Shown in pieces: positions 33,880 through 42,622 of a stretch of 64,000 nucleotides of DNA. The stretch spans positions 62,001-126,000 of the forward strand of contig JAKZAN010000049.1 of NCBI GenBank assembly GCA_023053545.1. The letters are read 5' to 3'. Under the pieces are notes generated by a model. It ran no database searches and was not told where the DNA came from. It saw nothing but the letters and a program-made list of their open reading frames with translations. Position 1 is the first letter of the stretch; every line of letters begins with the position of its first letter. Position numbers and translations under genes: made by a program. This DNA comes from Lepidurus packardi (taxonomy: Eukaryota; Arthropoda; Branchiopoda; Notostraca; Triopsidae).

Positions 33880-34049
33880 CACTTTTAGAAGTCGTCGAGC
33901 TTCTAAAAGTGAACCTTCGAATCTGCAGTTTTAGAAGCCGTCTGGCTTCTAAAATTGCAGTTTGAAATCTTCACTTTCTGAAGTCGTTGGGCTTCGAAAA
34001 GTGCACTTCGGAAACTCTACTTCTAGAAGTACTCGGGCTTCAATAACGT
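33880..34049. repeat. Row of four stem-loops with related stems and loops
   Basis: 33880-33911: 12-bp stem, CACTTTTAGAAG / CTTCTAAAAGTG. 33923-33960: CTGCAGTTTTAGAAG / CTTCTAAAATTGCAG. 33972-34003: CACTTTCTGAAG / CTTCGAAAAGTG. 34018-34049: a weaker fourth. Each has an 8-nt loop (TCGTCGAG, CCGTCTGG, TCGTTGGG, TACTCGGG). Stems share the GAAG/CTTC closing end, so they look like diverged copies of one hairpin unit of about 45-50 bp. Confidence 0.85.
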
Positions 34050-34218
34050 AAATCTTAATGTGCAGTAAGTGAAATTCATTTATTTCTTTTTTTGTCATTT
34101 TGTGTTGCAAACAACAAAACAAAAAACAATAACAAGCAACAAAAAATAAGCTGAATTACAAATAAACCATAAGCGTAAAAATACAAACGTACAAAACGTA
34201 CAGTACAACGATGTTTTA

Positions 34219-34361
34219 CGAACATTAGAAACTACGAAACATTAGAACAACGAACATTAGAAACTACGAAACATTAGAACAACGAACATTAGAAACTACG
34301 AAACATTAGAACAACGAAAATTAGAAACTACGAAACATTAGAACAACGAACATTAGAAACT
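34219..34361. repeat. 32-bp tandem repeat, about 4.4 copies
   Basis: The unit consists of two similar 16-bp halves, CGAACATTAGAAACTA and CGAAACATTAGAACAA, repeated in register with one A/C change in the fourth unit. It lies immediately downstream of the minus-strand gene that ends at 34374. Confidence 0.95.
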
Positions 34362-34373
34362 CCAGGCGGATTA

Positions 34374-35013
34374 CTACGGACTTTCGAGACATGCTTTTGC
34401 CTCTGTGAGGAAAGGCAAGAATGATACCAGCGAAACGCACATTTGCGTTTCCTTATCTTTAAATCCGAGGCATTCCGATTGTAGAAATAATAGAGTTGGC
34501 TTCACGTAAGAGGGGTATTTTATGTTAAAGTCGTAATACGCCGCCATCAATACTGTTACTGCTTCTGCTGAGCTATTACCGATGTAGATGGGTTCACTCC
34601 CATCCACAACTACTGATAAGTCGGATCCCACTGCAATTATAAAAGGTGGGCCCCTTTTTATTTCAGAAACTAAATCAAGCAGGTTTGCGGATTCCTTTCA
34701 AAAAGAGAAAACAATGTTACACAGACTTCTCAACCAAAGAAACGTTCAGTTACCTCTCGTATGTCAAATAAATGTCTCCATACGTTCCTATCCTTCTTTT
34801 GCCCCATGAGCATGCGAGGAAGAATTTCCAAAACAAGACGAGAAGCCACTTCTAAAATTGGAGTTGGTGATGAATGCTAGTTAATTTTTTTCTAACTTGA
34901 ACTACCTGATTCATTGTCGAACTCCTTATGCTTTATTTAACTTCGAATTCGTCCGTCTCCTCGGAAATCGCATGGTCTAACTCGACAAAAACTAGCTTGT
35001 TCTCGTCTACCAT
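34374..35013 (-). CDS. Small three-exon gene, SAMD3-like C-terminal domain protein (tentative)
   Basis: Exons on the minus strand: 35013-34942, 34876-34754, 34694-34374. Introns are 65 and 59 bp, GT..AG, phase 0; the product is 171 residues. Exon 1 is acidic (MVDENKLVFVELDHAISEE). Exon 2 is helical (LEVASRLVLEILPRMLMG). Exon 3 contains RGPPFIIAVGSDLSVVVDGS and VTVLMAAYYDFNIKYPSY, which resembles a C-terminal region I recall from SAMD3-like and related proteins (FI..IG...F.V.VD, LFA.YY.FN..YP), but from memory only. Such proteins normally have a longer N-terminal part, so this is a short or truncated paralogue. An alternative first exon at 34914 would require a 29-bp intron and was rejected. 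Confidence 0.45.
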
Positions 35014-35439
35014 TTTTCGTACTTTTAGGCACGCAGGGTTTTTCTAACTCTGTCAAAACTATACAAATATATTCAATCTATATTTAATAAGATTCATAAA
35101 TTTAAAGATATTTACAGAAACAAGTGTAAATCGGGTCAAACACGTGTCTTCAAAACGCCTTTCGCAGCAACAGTGAAAAATTTGTCCTGGTTTTCCCCCC
35201 GAAAAATCGGTGTGCAGCGTTGCCACACCTATGTAACTATCATGTTACAACTTCACTAGAAATGACAACAAACTTATCAAATGTCAGTCTTATTTACTTA
35301 TGTAACGTTTACGTGATTAGGCTAAGACTGCCTTGTTTTTATATATATATATTTTTTATATATCTTTTTTTATCTTTTTATATATTTTTTTATGTATCCC
35401 ATTATTTCTTCCCGTGGTTACTTTGTTTTGGTTACTTTT
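35014..35439. other. AT-rich intergenic stretch
   Basis: No gene recognised. TATATA/TTTTTATA runs around 35340-35395 are the only notable composition. Confidence 0.4.
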
Positions 35440-35665
35440 TAGCTTTTTTACTCTCTTTTTTCCTATGTGCGCATTATGAAACAAGCACTGCAGAAAAGTG
35501 TAAAACGGAACTGCTAAAAGTGCAGCCTTTTCCTCTCTTTTTCCCCGTATCCGCATTCTGAAGCAGGCACTGCAGAAGGTGAAAACTGGAGCTGCCAAAA
35601 GTGCAGCTTTTTACTCTCTCTTTTTTCCTATGTGCGCTTTATGAAGCAGGCATTGCAGAAAGTGC
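35440..35665. repeat. Degenerate tandem repeat, three copies of about 81 bp
   Basis: Blocks starting near 35446, 35527 and 35608 share TTTTACTCTCTTTTTTCC, then a GTGCGCATTATGAA-like part and GGCACTGCAGAA..GTG. The copies differ at many sites, so the repeat is old. Confidence 0.8.
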
Positions 35666-36377
35666 AGCTTGTATGCAGCAAGTGAAGCACTTTAAGTTGC
35701 GGTTTTCGGACCCCTTTTTAACAGTGGAGGCATAAATCACGGGTTTATGCATGTGTCAACTGGCGGTGCACCAAAGTCACTTTCGAAGCAAGCTCATCGC
35801 AATCTGGCCGTTGACGCTAAACGGTGGTCTCCTTTATTTTTTTTTTTTTTTGTGGGGGGAGGGAGGGAGAGGCATTCAATTCCCGGTAGACTTGTAAACC
35901 ATATTTTCTCATGCATACCCTTCGCGAAAATTCTGGCGCTTGGCTTTTAGTATCGACAATGTTTTTTTTCCCATTAGGCTTCTTCCAACGGTTTTGAGAA
36001 ACGCTGGCTGGCTTGGGGTTTTCGAGACCAAGGTTTTTTTTTTTCTCCTCCCCCACCTCCCTTGCCGTTCTTTGACGGGCCCGTTCTGTCAAAACTGTTG
36101 CACGATATACGGATGGGTACCGCGTTGTATCAACTTCAGTTCCCAACCATCTTTCATGCTGTTTGGAAGCTTTGCTCTCTTTTGCGAGATTTCAAGTTTA
36201 CGTTTTCGTTTTGTCTATTCGTTCGTTCAAGTGGTTCGTTTGTGTGACGTAGTTTGATCTGTAACAAGTTTTGCTGACGTTAAGGTAAAAGAAAAAATCA
36301 CGTTGAATAATGGATTGCGTTGTGATTTCATACTGAGATTGGGTGTGTTTATCGTAGTTTAAATAGAATGGGGGTTT
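35666..36377. other. Intergenic stretch, nothing recognised
   Basis: Short ORFs only, with oligo-T runs. No domain, RNA or element end is supported. Confidence 0.4.
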
Positions 36378-36429
36378 GTGGCATCCCGGGTGTGTTTATC
36401 ACTGGAGACCGTGAGAGTTTTATCATTTT

Positions 36430-36838
36430 ATCATATTATTGCAACCTGTTTTTATTTTTTAAGACTACTAATTTTAATATTAGGGATGATTGTATTTATG
36501 TTTCAGAGCAGAAATGGTATTGAATGGAATTTTTGTTGTATTAAATGGGTTAGAGTGACGGGAACTTTTTTAGTAGATTGGTTTCTTGCTTTTTTATTAG
36601 TATAGTTCTTTTTATTTCCGCCACAGTAGTTTTAGATAGATGGAGCTACATGGTTTTAAGTGCAAATCGATTTATTTTGATTGTTGCTGGGTTTGTGTTT
36701 ACCATGGTTTTATTGATTACTAGCCCTAATTTAATTAGAATTTTATTAGGATGAGAAGGGTTGGGATTAGTTTCTTATGCCTTGGTCATCTATTATCAAA
36801 ATAGAAAATCTGCAGCAGCCGGGATAATGTTCGACAGT
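36430..36838 (+). pseudogene. Numt fragment of mitochondrial ND5 (N-terminal part)
   Basis: With the invertebrate mitochondrial code the plus strand gives WNFCCIKWV, LVDWFLAFL, SANRFILIVAGFVFTMVLLI, then TSPNLIRILLGWEGLGLVSY and ALVIYYQN, the conserved start of NADH dehydrogenase subunit 5. GGATGAGAAGGG needs TGA = Trp. At least one frame change is needed near 36605. It is cut on both sides and cannot work in the nucleus. The orientation agrees with the large numt at 51363-59858. Confidence 0.85.
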
Positions 36839-37616
36839 ATTCCCAGGGGTAAGCGTCAGTAGATTTCAAACAATTTTTCGAACAACGACTAGGAAGTTAC
36901 CATATTCTGCATTCCTTTCCTCGAGTTAAGCGAAGATTTTGTTTATCCTGTTTTTTTCACGAAAATGTTCAAAATCCGATTTGAGCAATTTCCAGATTTC
37001 CATTAATTCCTCATACCAACAAAGATACACCCCTGGAAGGTTATCCCGTTTTTGGATTTAAAAAAATTATCAAAGCAAACAAATGTAGCAATTTTTCGGC
37101 TAAAAACGGTATATTACAAATGTCCGCATGTCCGGTCCCGGTCAAAGCTCCAGCGAACGTTTTTGTCCCCTGTCACTTAACCCGAGTGCCCGCCCTGTTC
37201 CGCCATTCCTGATGTGTCTAGTCGGGTGGGATGACGTACTTTTTTCGCGACTCAAATTCAACTTGTCAAAGCGTGTCAAGTTGTGTTTAAACAGTATTAC
37301 TACAATATTATTCAGTGGTGACACATTTCACAAACAGTTCTAGTGTTACAACGTGTTCAGTGTGTGGTCCTTTCCCTCCCGTTCCACTCAGCCAACTTTA
37401 TCCCCGTGCCTTTTGCCACCCTTTTGGAGAAGAAAAAGAGAACCGCAACTTTTTTGTCTGCTAAACTGAGGATGCGTGGAGACAGCTATTATTTCATGTT
37501 CTGTGGGAGCCGCCAGGAGAACCAGAAAAAAAGGTATGCCAGGAGTTGAAAAGTGTCGGTTAGGTCTTTAGGTGCAACATTGCGAAATGCGAACTAAAAT
37601 GCGAACCAAACGCGAA
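36839..37616. other. Intergenic stretch left of the 0.9 kb duplication
   Basis: No gene recognised; only short ORFs (for example 37128-37343, 71 codons, no domain). Confidence 0.4.
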
Positions 37617-38527
37617 AGGCACGTGTGTTTTCAAGTGCTATCACAACAAGAGATGCTATAATAACAAGAGATAAAACATTTTACCCAAGCAACTTACGAA
37701 GAATGCGTTTAGTTCCCAGAAGGGCTATTTTGTGCATTTAGTGCGCGTGTTACTGGAACGGCCGCAAGGGGCGCTTTGTCCAACTTGCAGCCTCAGTCGC
37801 GCTCTCTCCAACTTGCAGCCTCAGTCGCGCTCGGAAAGTCGAACAAGTTATATGTTCAGACAGAATCTATTGTTATCCATACCTGTATATATAGAAAAGT
37901 TGTGTTTTTAGCTGAATTTACGTAACTTAGTCTTTCTGCCGTTACGAACAACATTCCTGTCAATTTATAAGCATTCAGCTTCATTTGTGGATTTTATGCG
38001 TGTTTTCAGTGCGTTGTTGCATTCAAACGTTTGGGCGTGTAGGCTTTTTTTTAACGTGTAAAACGGACGATTTTGTGAAATTTGGGCTGGACAAGCTCAA
38101 ACAAGATGCCGCTGGGTTATTCTTTTTCACCTTTTGCCTGCTCCAGTTGGTAATTATAATTCGATTTTTTTTAGGTGAGACATCCTTATTTCTTCGATTG
38201 TTATTCAAATGAAGCTGAGTGAAAACATAGCATGCCACGTGGGAGAGTTATGTGTGAGATTAAGGAAATATATTTTTCAATGTATTTAACAGTTTAATTT
38301 AATGCAAAAGATCAGGAATAATAAAAGGAATAAAATAGGTCCGTCCTCTTTAGGTCGCAGCTTTCGTTCTTATGAATTCGGCTTATTAGTTATTTATTTA
38401 TACATGTAAACGAATGTTTATATTTCTCCATGCATACATCGTCGTAAGCAATTGGAAGCTTTTTTGCTTAATCCCCAAGTGTGGCTAGGAGACGTTGACT
38501 TTCCACAATTTTCGTTCCTATCCATTT
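37617..38527 (+). repeat. Left copy (A) of a 0.9 kb direct duplication flanking a LINE
   Basis: 911 bp that recur at 45057-50354 when two later insertions are removed. Similarity starts at AGGCACGTGTG (37617 / 45057) and stops at CTATCCATTT (38527 / 50354). It directly abuts the T-run that is the LINE poly-A tail on the minus strand. It holds no recognised gene; a 75-codon ORF at 37985-38212 is shared by both copies. Scattered substitutions show the duplication is not fresh. It preserves the empty target of both insertions found in copy A'. Confidence 0.92.
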
Positions 38528-38808
38528 TTTTTTTAATTGAATTGCGGGCGTAGGCTGAAAGCCTGTTGCCTGACATTTACATGATTTAGTCTTAAAAACT
38601 TTATAACAAATTAGGGGGGGGGATAGGGAAGTGGGTAGGGATAAGAGTAGGGGGAGCAGTATCAAGTAATATGTTTCCGTGTTATTGGGAGGTTGAGGTG
38701 CAGAAAGTCCGTTTGGTCTCGGAAAGAAAGAGTTTAACAGCAGGGAAAAGTTTTGGGTTGGTGAGAAAGTTCAACGGATTGAAGTGCAATTTGAGAGAAC
38801 TGTGAGCT

Positions 38809-40140
38809 CTAATCAGTTTTGCTCGATATTTGTTGAGCCATCGGCAATGAATAAAAACATGGTGTAAGTCTTGGACGGCATGATCTGGGCAAGGGCAGGA
38901 ATTTTGTAAGCGAACGTTTGATTCTTTGCAAATAGCTCAACGTTGGGTAGTGGGTAGAGCGGACCTGTATAAGAGACGATATGATGTTTCTGGGGTGTTT
39001 TGTTTTTATAATTGGTTTTAAGCCAGGCTTAACTCCAAGGTGCTTCAGATGAGTTGCTGAAGGAAGGCTTTCCCATTCTTTTGTCCATTCAGTGATCAGA
39101 GTTTTGTGTATAGTTTGGTGAGAGACTTTGGGGATATAGTCAGTAGTCTCGAAAGTGGTCTTGGTCAAGTCGATAAGTCTGTTTGAGTTTGTGATGTACC
39201 GTTTGGTCTTGTTTCCTGTCTGTGCCAGTCGTTCCGTTCCTAGTCTGGAAGATACGTAGCGAAGTCCAGATTCTTTGATGAGGAGTTTTAGCGGTAAGAT
39301 GTCGGTTTCAACTTCTAATGTTGATGTCGGAGTGGTTTTGAGTGCTCCAGTGATTGCTACTAGGGCTTGCCGATGGATCGAGGAGAGTGGTCGTAAGGAT
39401 GTTGGAGTAATGTTAAACCAGGCTGGGGATGCGTACAGTAGCTTGGAGTAAACTGAGCGTCTTTAGTTGACTACACGAGATAGTTCTGTTTTGCTTAGCA
39501 ATAGTGCGAATACGATGAAGTGACTTGTTTATAGCTGCTGCTAGGGATCTTACATGGGCTGACCAGTCAAGCTTCTTATCTAAAATTAAACCCAAATATC
39601 GTACGGAATCGCTCGGAACTATCGTGGTGTTTTGCCAGGTTAACGGGGTAAAGTCGGGTGTCCGTTTCCTGCTGAAATGAATCAGTTCAGTTTTTTCAGT
39701 ACTGAATTCCAACTGGCAGTGGTTGCTCCACAACGTTAGTGCTTTTAGGGAATTCGCTAGCAGTTTAGTGTTAACTTTACCCGAAGAGCCAGACGTGTGC
39801 AGGAGGAGGTCGTCTGCAAAGGCAATGATTTTAACTCGTTTTCCTTTGATAATTTGTAGCGCGCCATCGATGTATAATAAGAATAGGAGAGGGGACAGGG
39901 GAGATCCTTGTGGTACTCCTTTTGGAAGAGTGACTAAATCACTCGCAGATCCATTGTGGAAAGTATACGCATCTCTATTGGTCAAGAAACTGCTAATGAG
40001 CTTAGTATATTGAGATTTGACGTGTTTTTTTCGTACGATTTGTATAAGCTTATCATGATTCACATTGTCAAAGGCTCCTTTTATGTCTAGCAGTAGTGCC
40101 GTTGTAACTTTCCGTTTATCGAAGCCATTGAGGATGGAGT
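38809..40140 (-). pseudogene. LINE reverse transcriptase, catalytic and C-terminal part
   Basis: Just left of the hAT insertion the frame resumes with TALLLDIKGAFDNVNHDKLI (first catalytic Asp), then PKGVPQGSPLSPLLFLLYID and IIAFADDLLLHTSG (FADD box), then EKTELIHFSRKRTPDFTPLT and VRYLGLILDKKLDWSAHV. The frame breaks at about 39413, and a further piece (39168-38809) holds the C-terminal ITEWTKEWESLP and VRSTHYPTLSYLQRI part with a Cys/His-type end. No RNase H domain is seen. Frameshifts make it inactive. Confidence 0.8.
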
Positions 40141-40148
40141 CACTAAGT

Positions 40149-42614
40149 CAGCGGTCGGCAACCTACGGCCCGCGTGCTGAATCCGGCCCGCCAGCCCATT
40201 TTATCCGGCCCGCGGCCCACGAGTGAAATATTACATGCATCCGGCCCGCGGTACCTTATAAACTAATATATAAGTTTTGACTACGTCGTTCCTTTAAAAA
40301 GATTTTCGCAAAACATCTGAATCCAACCCTAGTCTAGTCTGCTCAGCACAGTGTAGCCCGTGAAGCCTACTATTAGCATTTTGAACTGATTTCGCTGTTC
40401 CAGTTCCACTTTTAGCTTGACGCTGCCACGTTCGCGTTCTGCGGCTATTCATAGTGGATTCGCCTCGTTGTGCTTCACTTTCGTGATAGTAAAGTAGCCA
40501 ACTTTCTGTGATACTGTAGCAAATTCTTCCACTTTCTGGGAAAATGTCAGCAAAGCGTCGAAAAGTTGATACCGAATGTCGCAATTTCCAAGAGTGCTGG
40601 ACTGATCAATACTTCTTTGTCCAGCATTTCGGAAAACCTATATGTCTCATTTGCCAGGCAAGTGTTGCCGTTCATAAAGAGTTCAACATCAAGCGACACT
40701 ACGAGGCTAATCATTCTAACCACGCTGAATTTACCGGTCAACTAAGAAAAGACGAAATTGCTAAACTCAGTCGTAGTCTGCAAAAGCAAAGCTTGGTATT
40801 TAAGAATCAGAACTCAGAATCTGAGAAAAACACACTTGCGAGTTTTGCTGTCTCAAAACTTATAGCAGAGGAAATGAAACCCTTCACAGATGGTGATTTT
40901 GTAAAAAAGTGTTTGATGGCCGTTGTAAACATAGTATGTCCGGAGAAAAAGGATATTTTTTCAAATGTAAGCCTTTCGGCGAGAACCGTTACGAGGCGAA
41001 TTGAAGAAATATCAGCTGACCTGAAAAGCAATTTAAGAAAGAGTTGCAAGGAATTTCAGTTCTTCTCAATAGCCCTTGATGAGAGCACTGATGCCACTGA
41101 TACTGCACAGCTTGCAGTATTTATACGCGGAGTTACTGAAACCTTCGAAATTGTCGAGGAATTCCTACAACTGGTACCTATGAAGGGTACTACCAAAGGA
41201 GAGGACATTCTGGCAGCATTGCTTCAGTGTTTTTCGAATCTCGATTTGGACTTGACAAAGCTTGTGTCCGTAACAACCGATGGAGCTCCGGCTATGGTCG
41301 GACAGAATAAAGGCGTCGTGGCCTTACTTAGGAAACATATGGAAGGCCTCGGAATCGTTCACGATGTCACAAAGATACACTGCATCATACACCAGGAAGC
41401 ACTGTGTGCCAAAACATCGAATCTGAATGAAGTAATGGACGTGGCTGTAAAAACGGTCAATGTAATCTTGTCTCGGGGTTTAAATCATCGTCAATTTCGA
41501 ACACTTTTGTCCGAATCGGAGAATGAATATGGAGACTTACTTTACTACTGTGATGTTCGTTGGCTTAGTCGTGGTGCTATGCTAGGAAGAGTGTATTCCC
41601 TCCGTGAAGAAATAGCTGGCTTTCTTGAGAGCAAAAACATGAACGCCAAAGAATTTCGGGATCAAACGTGGCTTTCAAGCCTCGCGTTTCTAGTCGACCT
41701 AACGAGGCATTTGAACAGCCTGAATTTGCAGCTTCAAGGAAAAAATCAACTGATCCATGAAATGTGGAGCCACGTTACTGCATTCGAAACAAAGCTTCGA
41801 TTGTGGGAAAACCAGCTTGAGAAGTCTAATTATTCGCATTTTCCTACACTCGGGGAAAGAAACCCAAAAGAAAGCTGCGAATTTGTGGCAGTGATCCGCA
41901 CTCTAAAAAGCGAGTTTGCCTCACGTTTTGCTGATCTCCGATCACACGTAGTCGATTTCAGGATGTTTAGTACACCTTTTGATGTCGACGTAAATAACGT
42001 TCCTGATAATATTCAGATGGAGCTCATTGAGTTGCAATGTAATGATGTGCTGAAATCAAAATTCAATGCAGGTGGTGTACCACTAACAGATTTCTACAAG
42101 AAGTATCTTCTTGAGTCCGGGAGTCACCCGAACTTAACTAATTACGCCAAAAGGATGGCATCAATGTTCGGTAGCACTTACGTGTGTGAGCAATTGTTTT
42201 CAAAAATGAAACACAAAAAATCATTTGAGAAATCGAATTACTGACGAGCATTTGGGCGACGTACTGCACTTGGCATCGTCTGGCATGTCGTGTGATATGA
42301 AGAAACTTTCAGCTGCCAAACAGCACCAAGCGTCACATTAATTCTAGTTCAACTAAGTCAAATCAATGTTAAAACGAATATCGAACCCATTATAAGAGTA
42401 ATGCAATGCACTGAACTTATTGTCTCTTTAAATTGAAAATACAGACAATTCTTCCAATAAAGCACATTTCGGATTAAATAAACATCTTTCCTGATCCTCC
42501 AAAATTTTATTACGGCTGAATTTTGAATTAGTAGTTCAAAGGATTAATCCGGCCCGCCACTACCCTCCATGCATTTGTTCTGGCCCGCGTTGGGTAAAAG
42601 GTTGCCGACCCCTG
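40149..42614 (+). mobile_element. hAT DNA transposon with intact ends and 8-bp target duplication
   Basis: The ends are CAGCGGTCGGCAACC at 40149 and GGTTGCCGACCCCTG ending at 42614. The 8-bp duplication CACTAAGT lies at 40141-40148 and 42615-42622. Subterminal CGGCCCGC motifs occur at both ends. Length is 2466 bp. It sits in the RT domain of the surrounding LINE; removing it with one duplication restores the RT reading TTDALVSLSDSILNGFD. Confidence 0.95.
40544..42244 (+). CDS. hAT transposase (GTF2IRD2/ZBED-like), C-terminus lost by frameshift
   Basis: 566 codons. N-terminal BED-like finger: CLICQASVAVHKEFNIKRHY then H (C..C-x..H..H, about residues 34-57). Catalytic hAT motifs: FSIALDESTDATDTAQL (first Asp), VSVTTDGAPAMVGQNKG (second Asp), HCIIHQEALCAK, YYCDVRWLSRG, and YVCEQLFSKMKHKKS with the catalytic Glu. 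The frame then closes early. In the +1 frame the next bases read RITDEHLGDVLHLASSGMSC and on to a stop at 42341, the usual end of the family. One inserted T near 42221 explains this. The enzyme is nearly intact but lacks its normal last about 40 residues of the dimerisation domain. Confidence 0.88.
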   Translation: MSAKRRKVDTECRNFQECWTDQYFFVQHFGKPICLICQASVAVHKEFNIKRHYEANHSNHAEFTGQLRKDEIAKLSRSLQKQSLVFKNQNSESEKNTLASFAVSKLIAEEMKPFTDGDFVKKCLMAVVNIVCPEKKDIFSNVSLSARTVTRRIEEISADLKSNLRKSCKEFQFFSIALDESTDATDTAQLAVFIRGVTETFEIVEEFLQLVPMKGTTKGEDILAALLQCFSNLDLDLTKLVSVTTDGAPAMVGQNKGVVALLRKHMEGLGIVHDVTKIHCIIHQEALCAKTSNLNEVMDVAVKTVNVILSRGLNHRQFRTLLSESENEYGDLLYYCDVRWLSRGAMLGRVYSLREEIAGFLESKNMNAKEFRDQTWLSSLAFLVDLTRHLNSLNLQLQGKNQLIHEMWSHVTAFETKLRLWENQLEKSNYSHFPTLGERNPKESCEFVAVIRTLKSEFASRFADLRSHVVDFRMFSTPFDVDVNNVPDNIQMELIELQCNDVLKSKFNAGGVPLTDFYKKYLLESGSHPNLTNYAKRMASMFGSTYVCEQLFSKMKHKKSFEKSNY

Positions 42615-42622
42615 CACTAAGT

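Noticed and set aside
34906..34914. Alternative first exon (MNQ) for the small gene at 34374-35013
   Set aside because: It would need a 29-bp intron, shorter than any other here; the 65-bp intron from 34941 fits better.
37617..38527. The 0.9 kb duplicates as LTRs of an LTR retrotransposon
   Set aside because: They lack TG..CA ends, and the DNA between them is a LINE with an oligo-A tail, not gag-pol of an LTR element.
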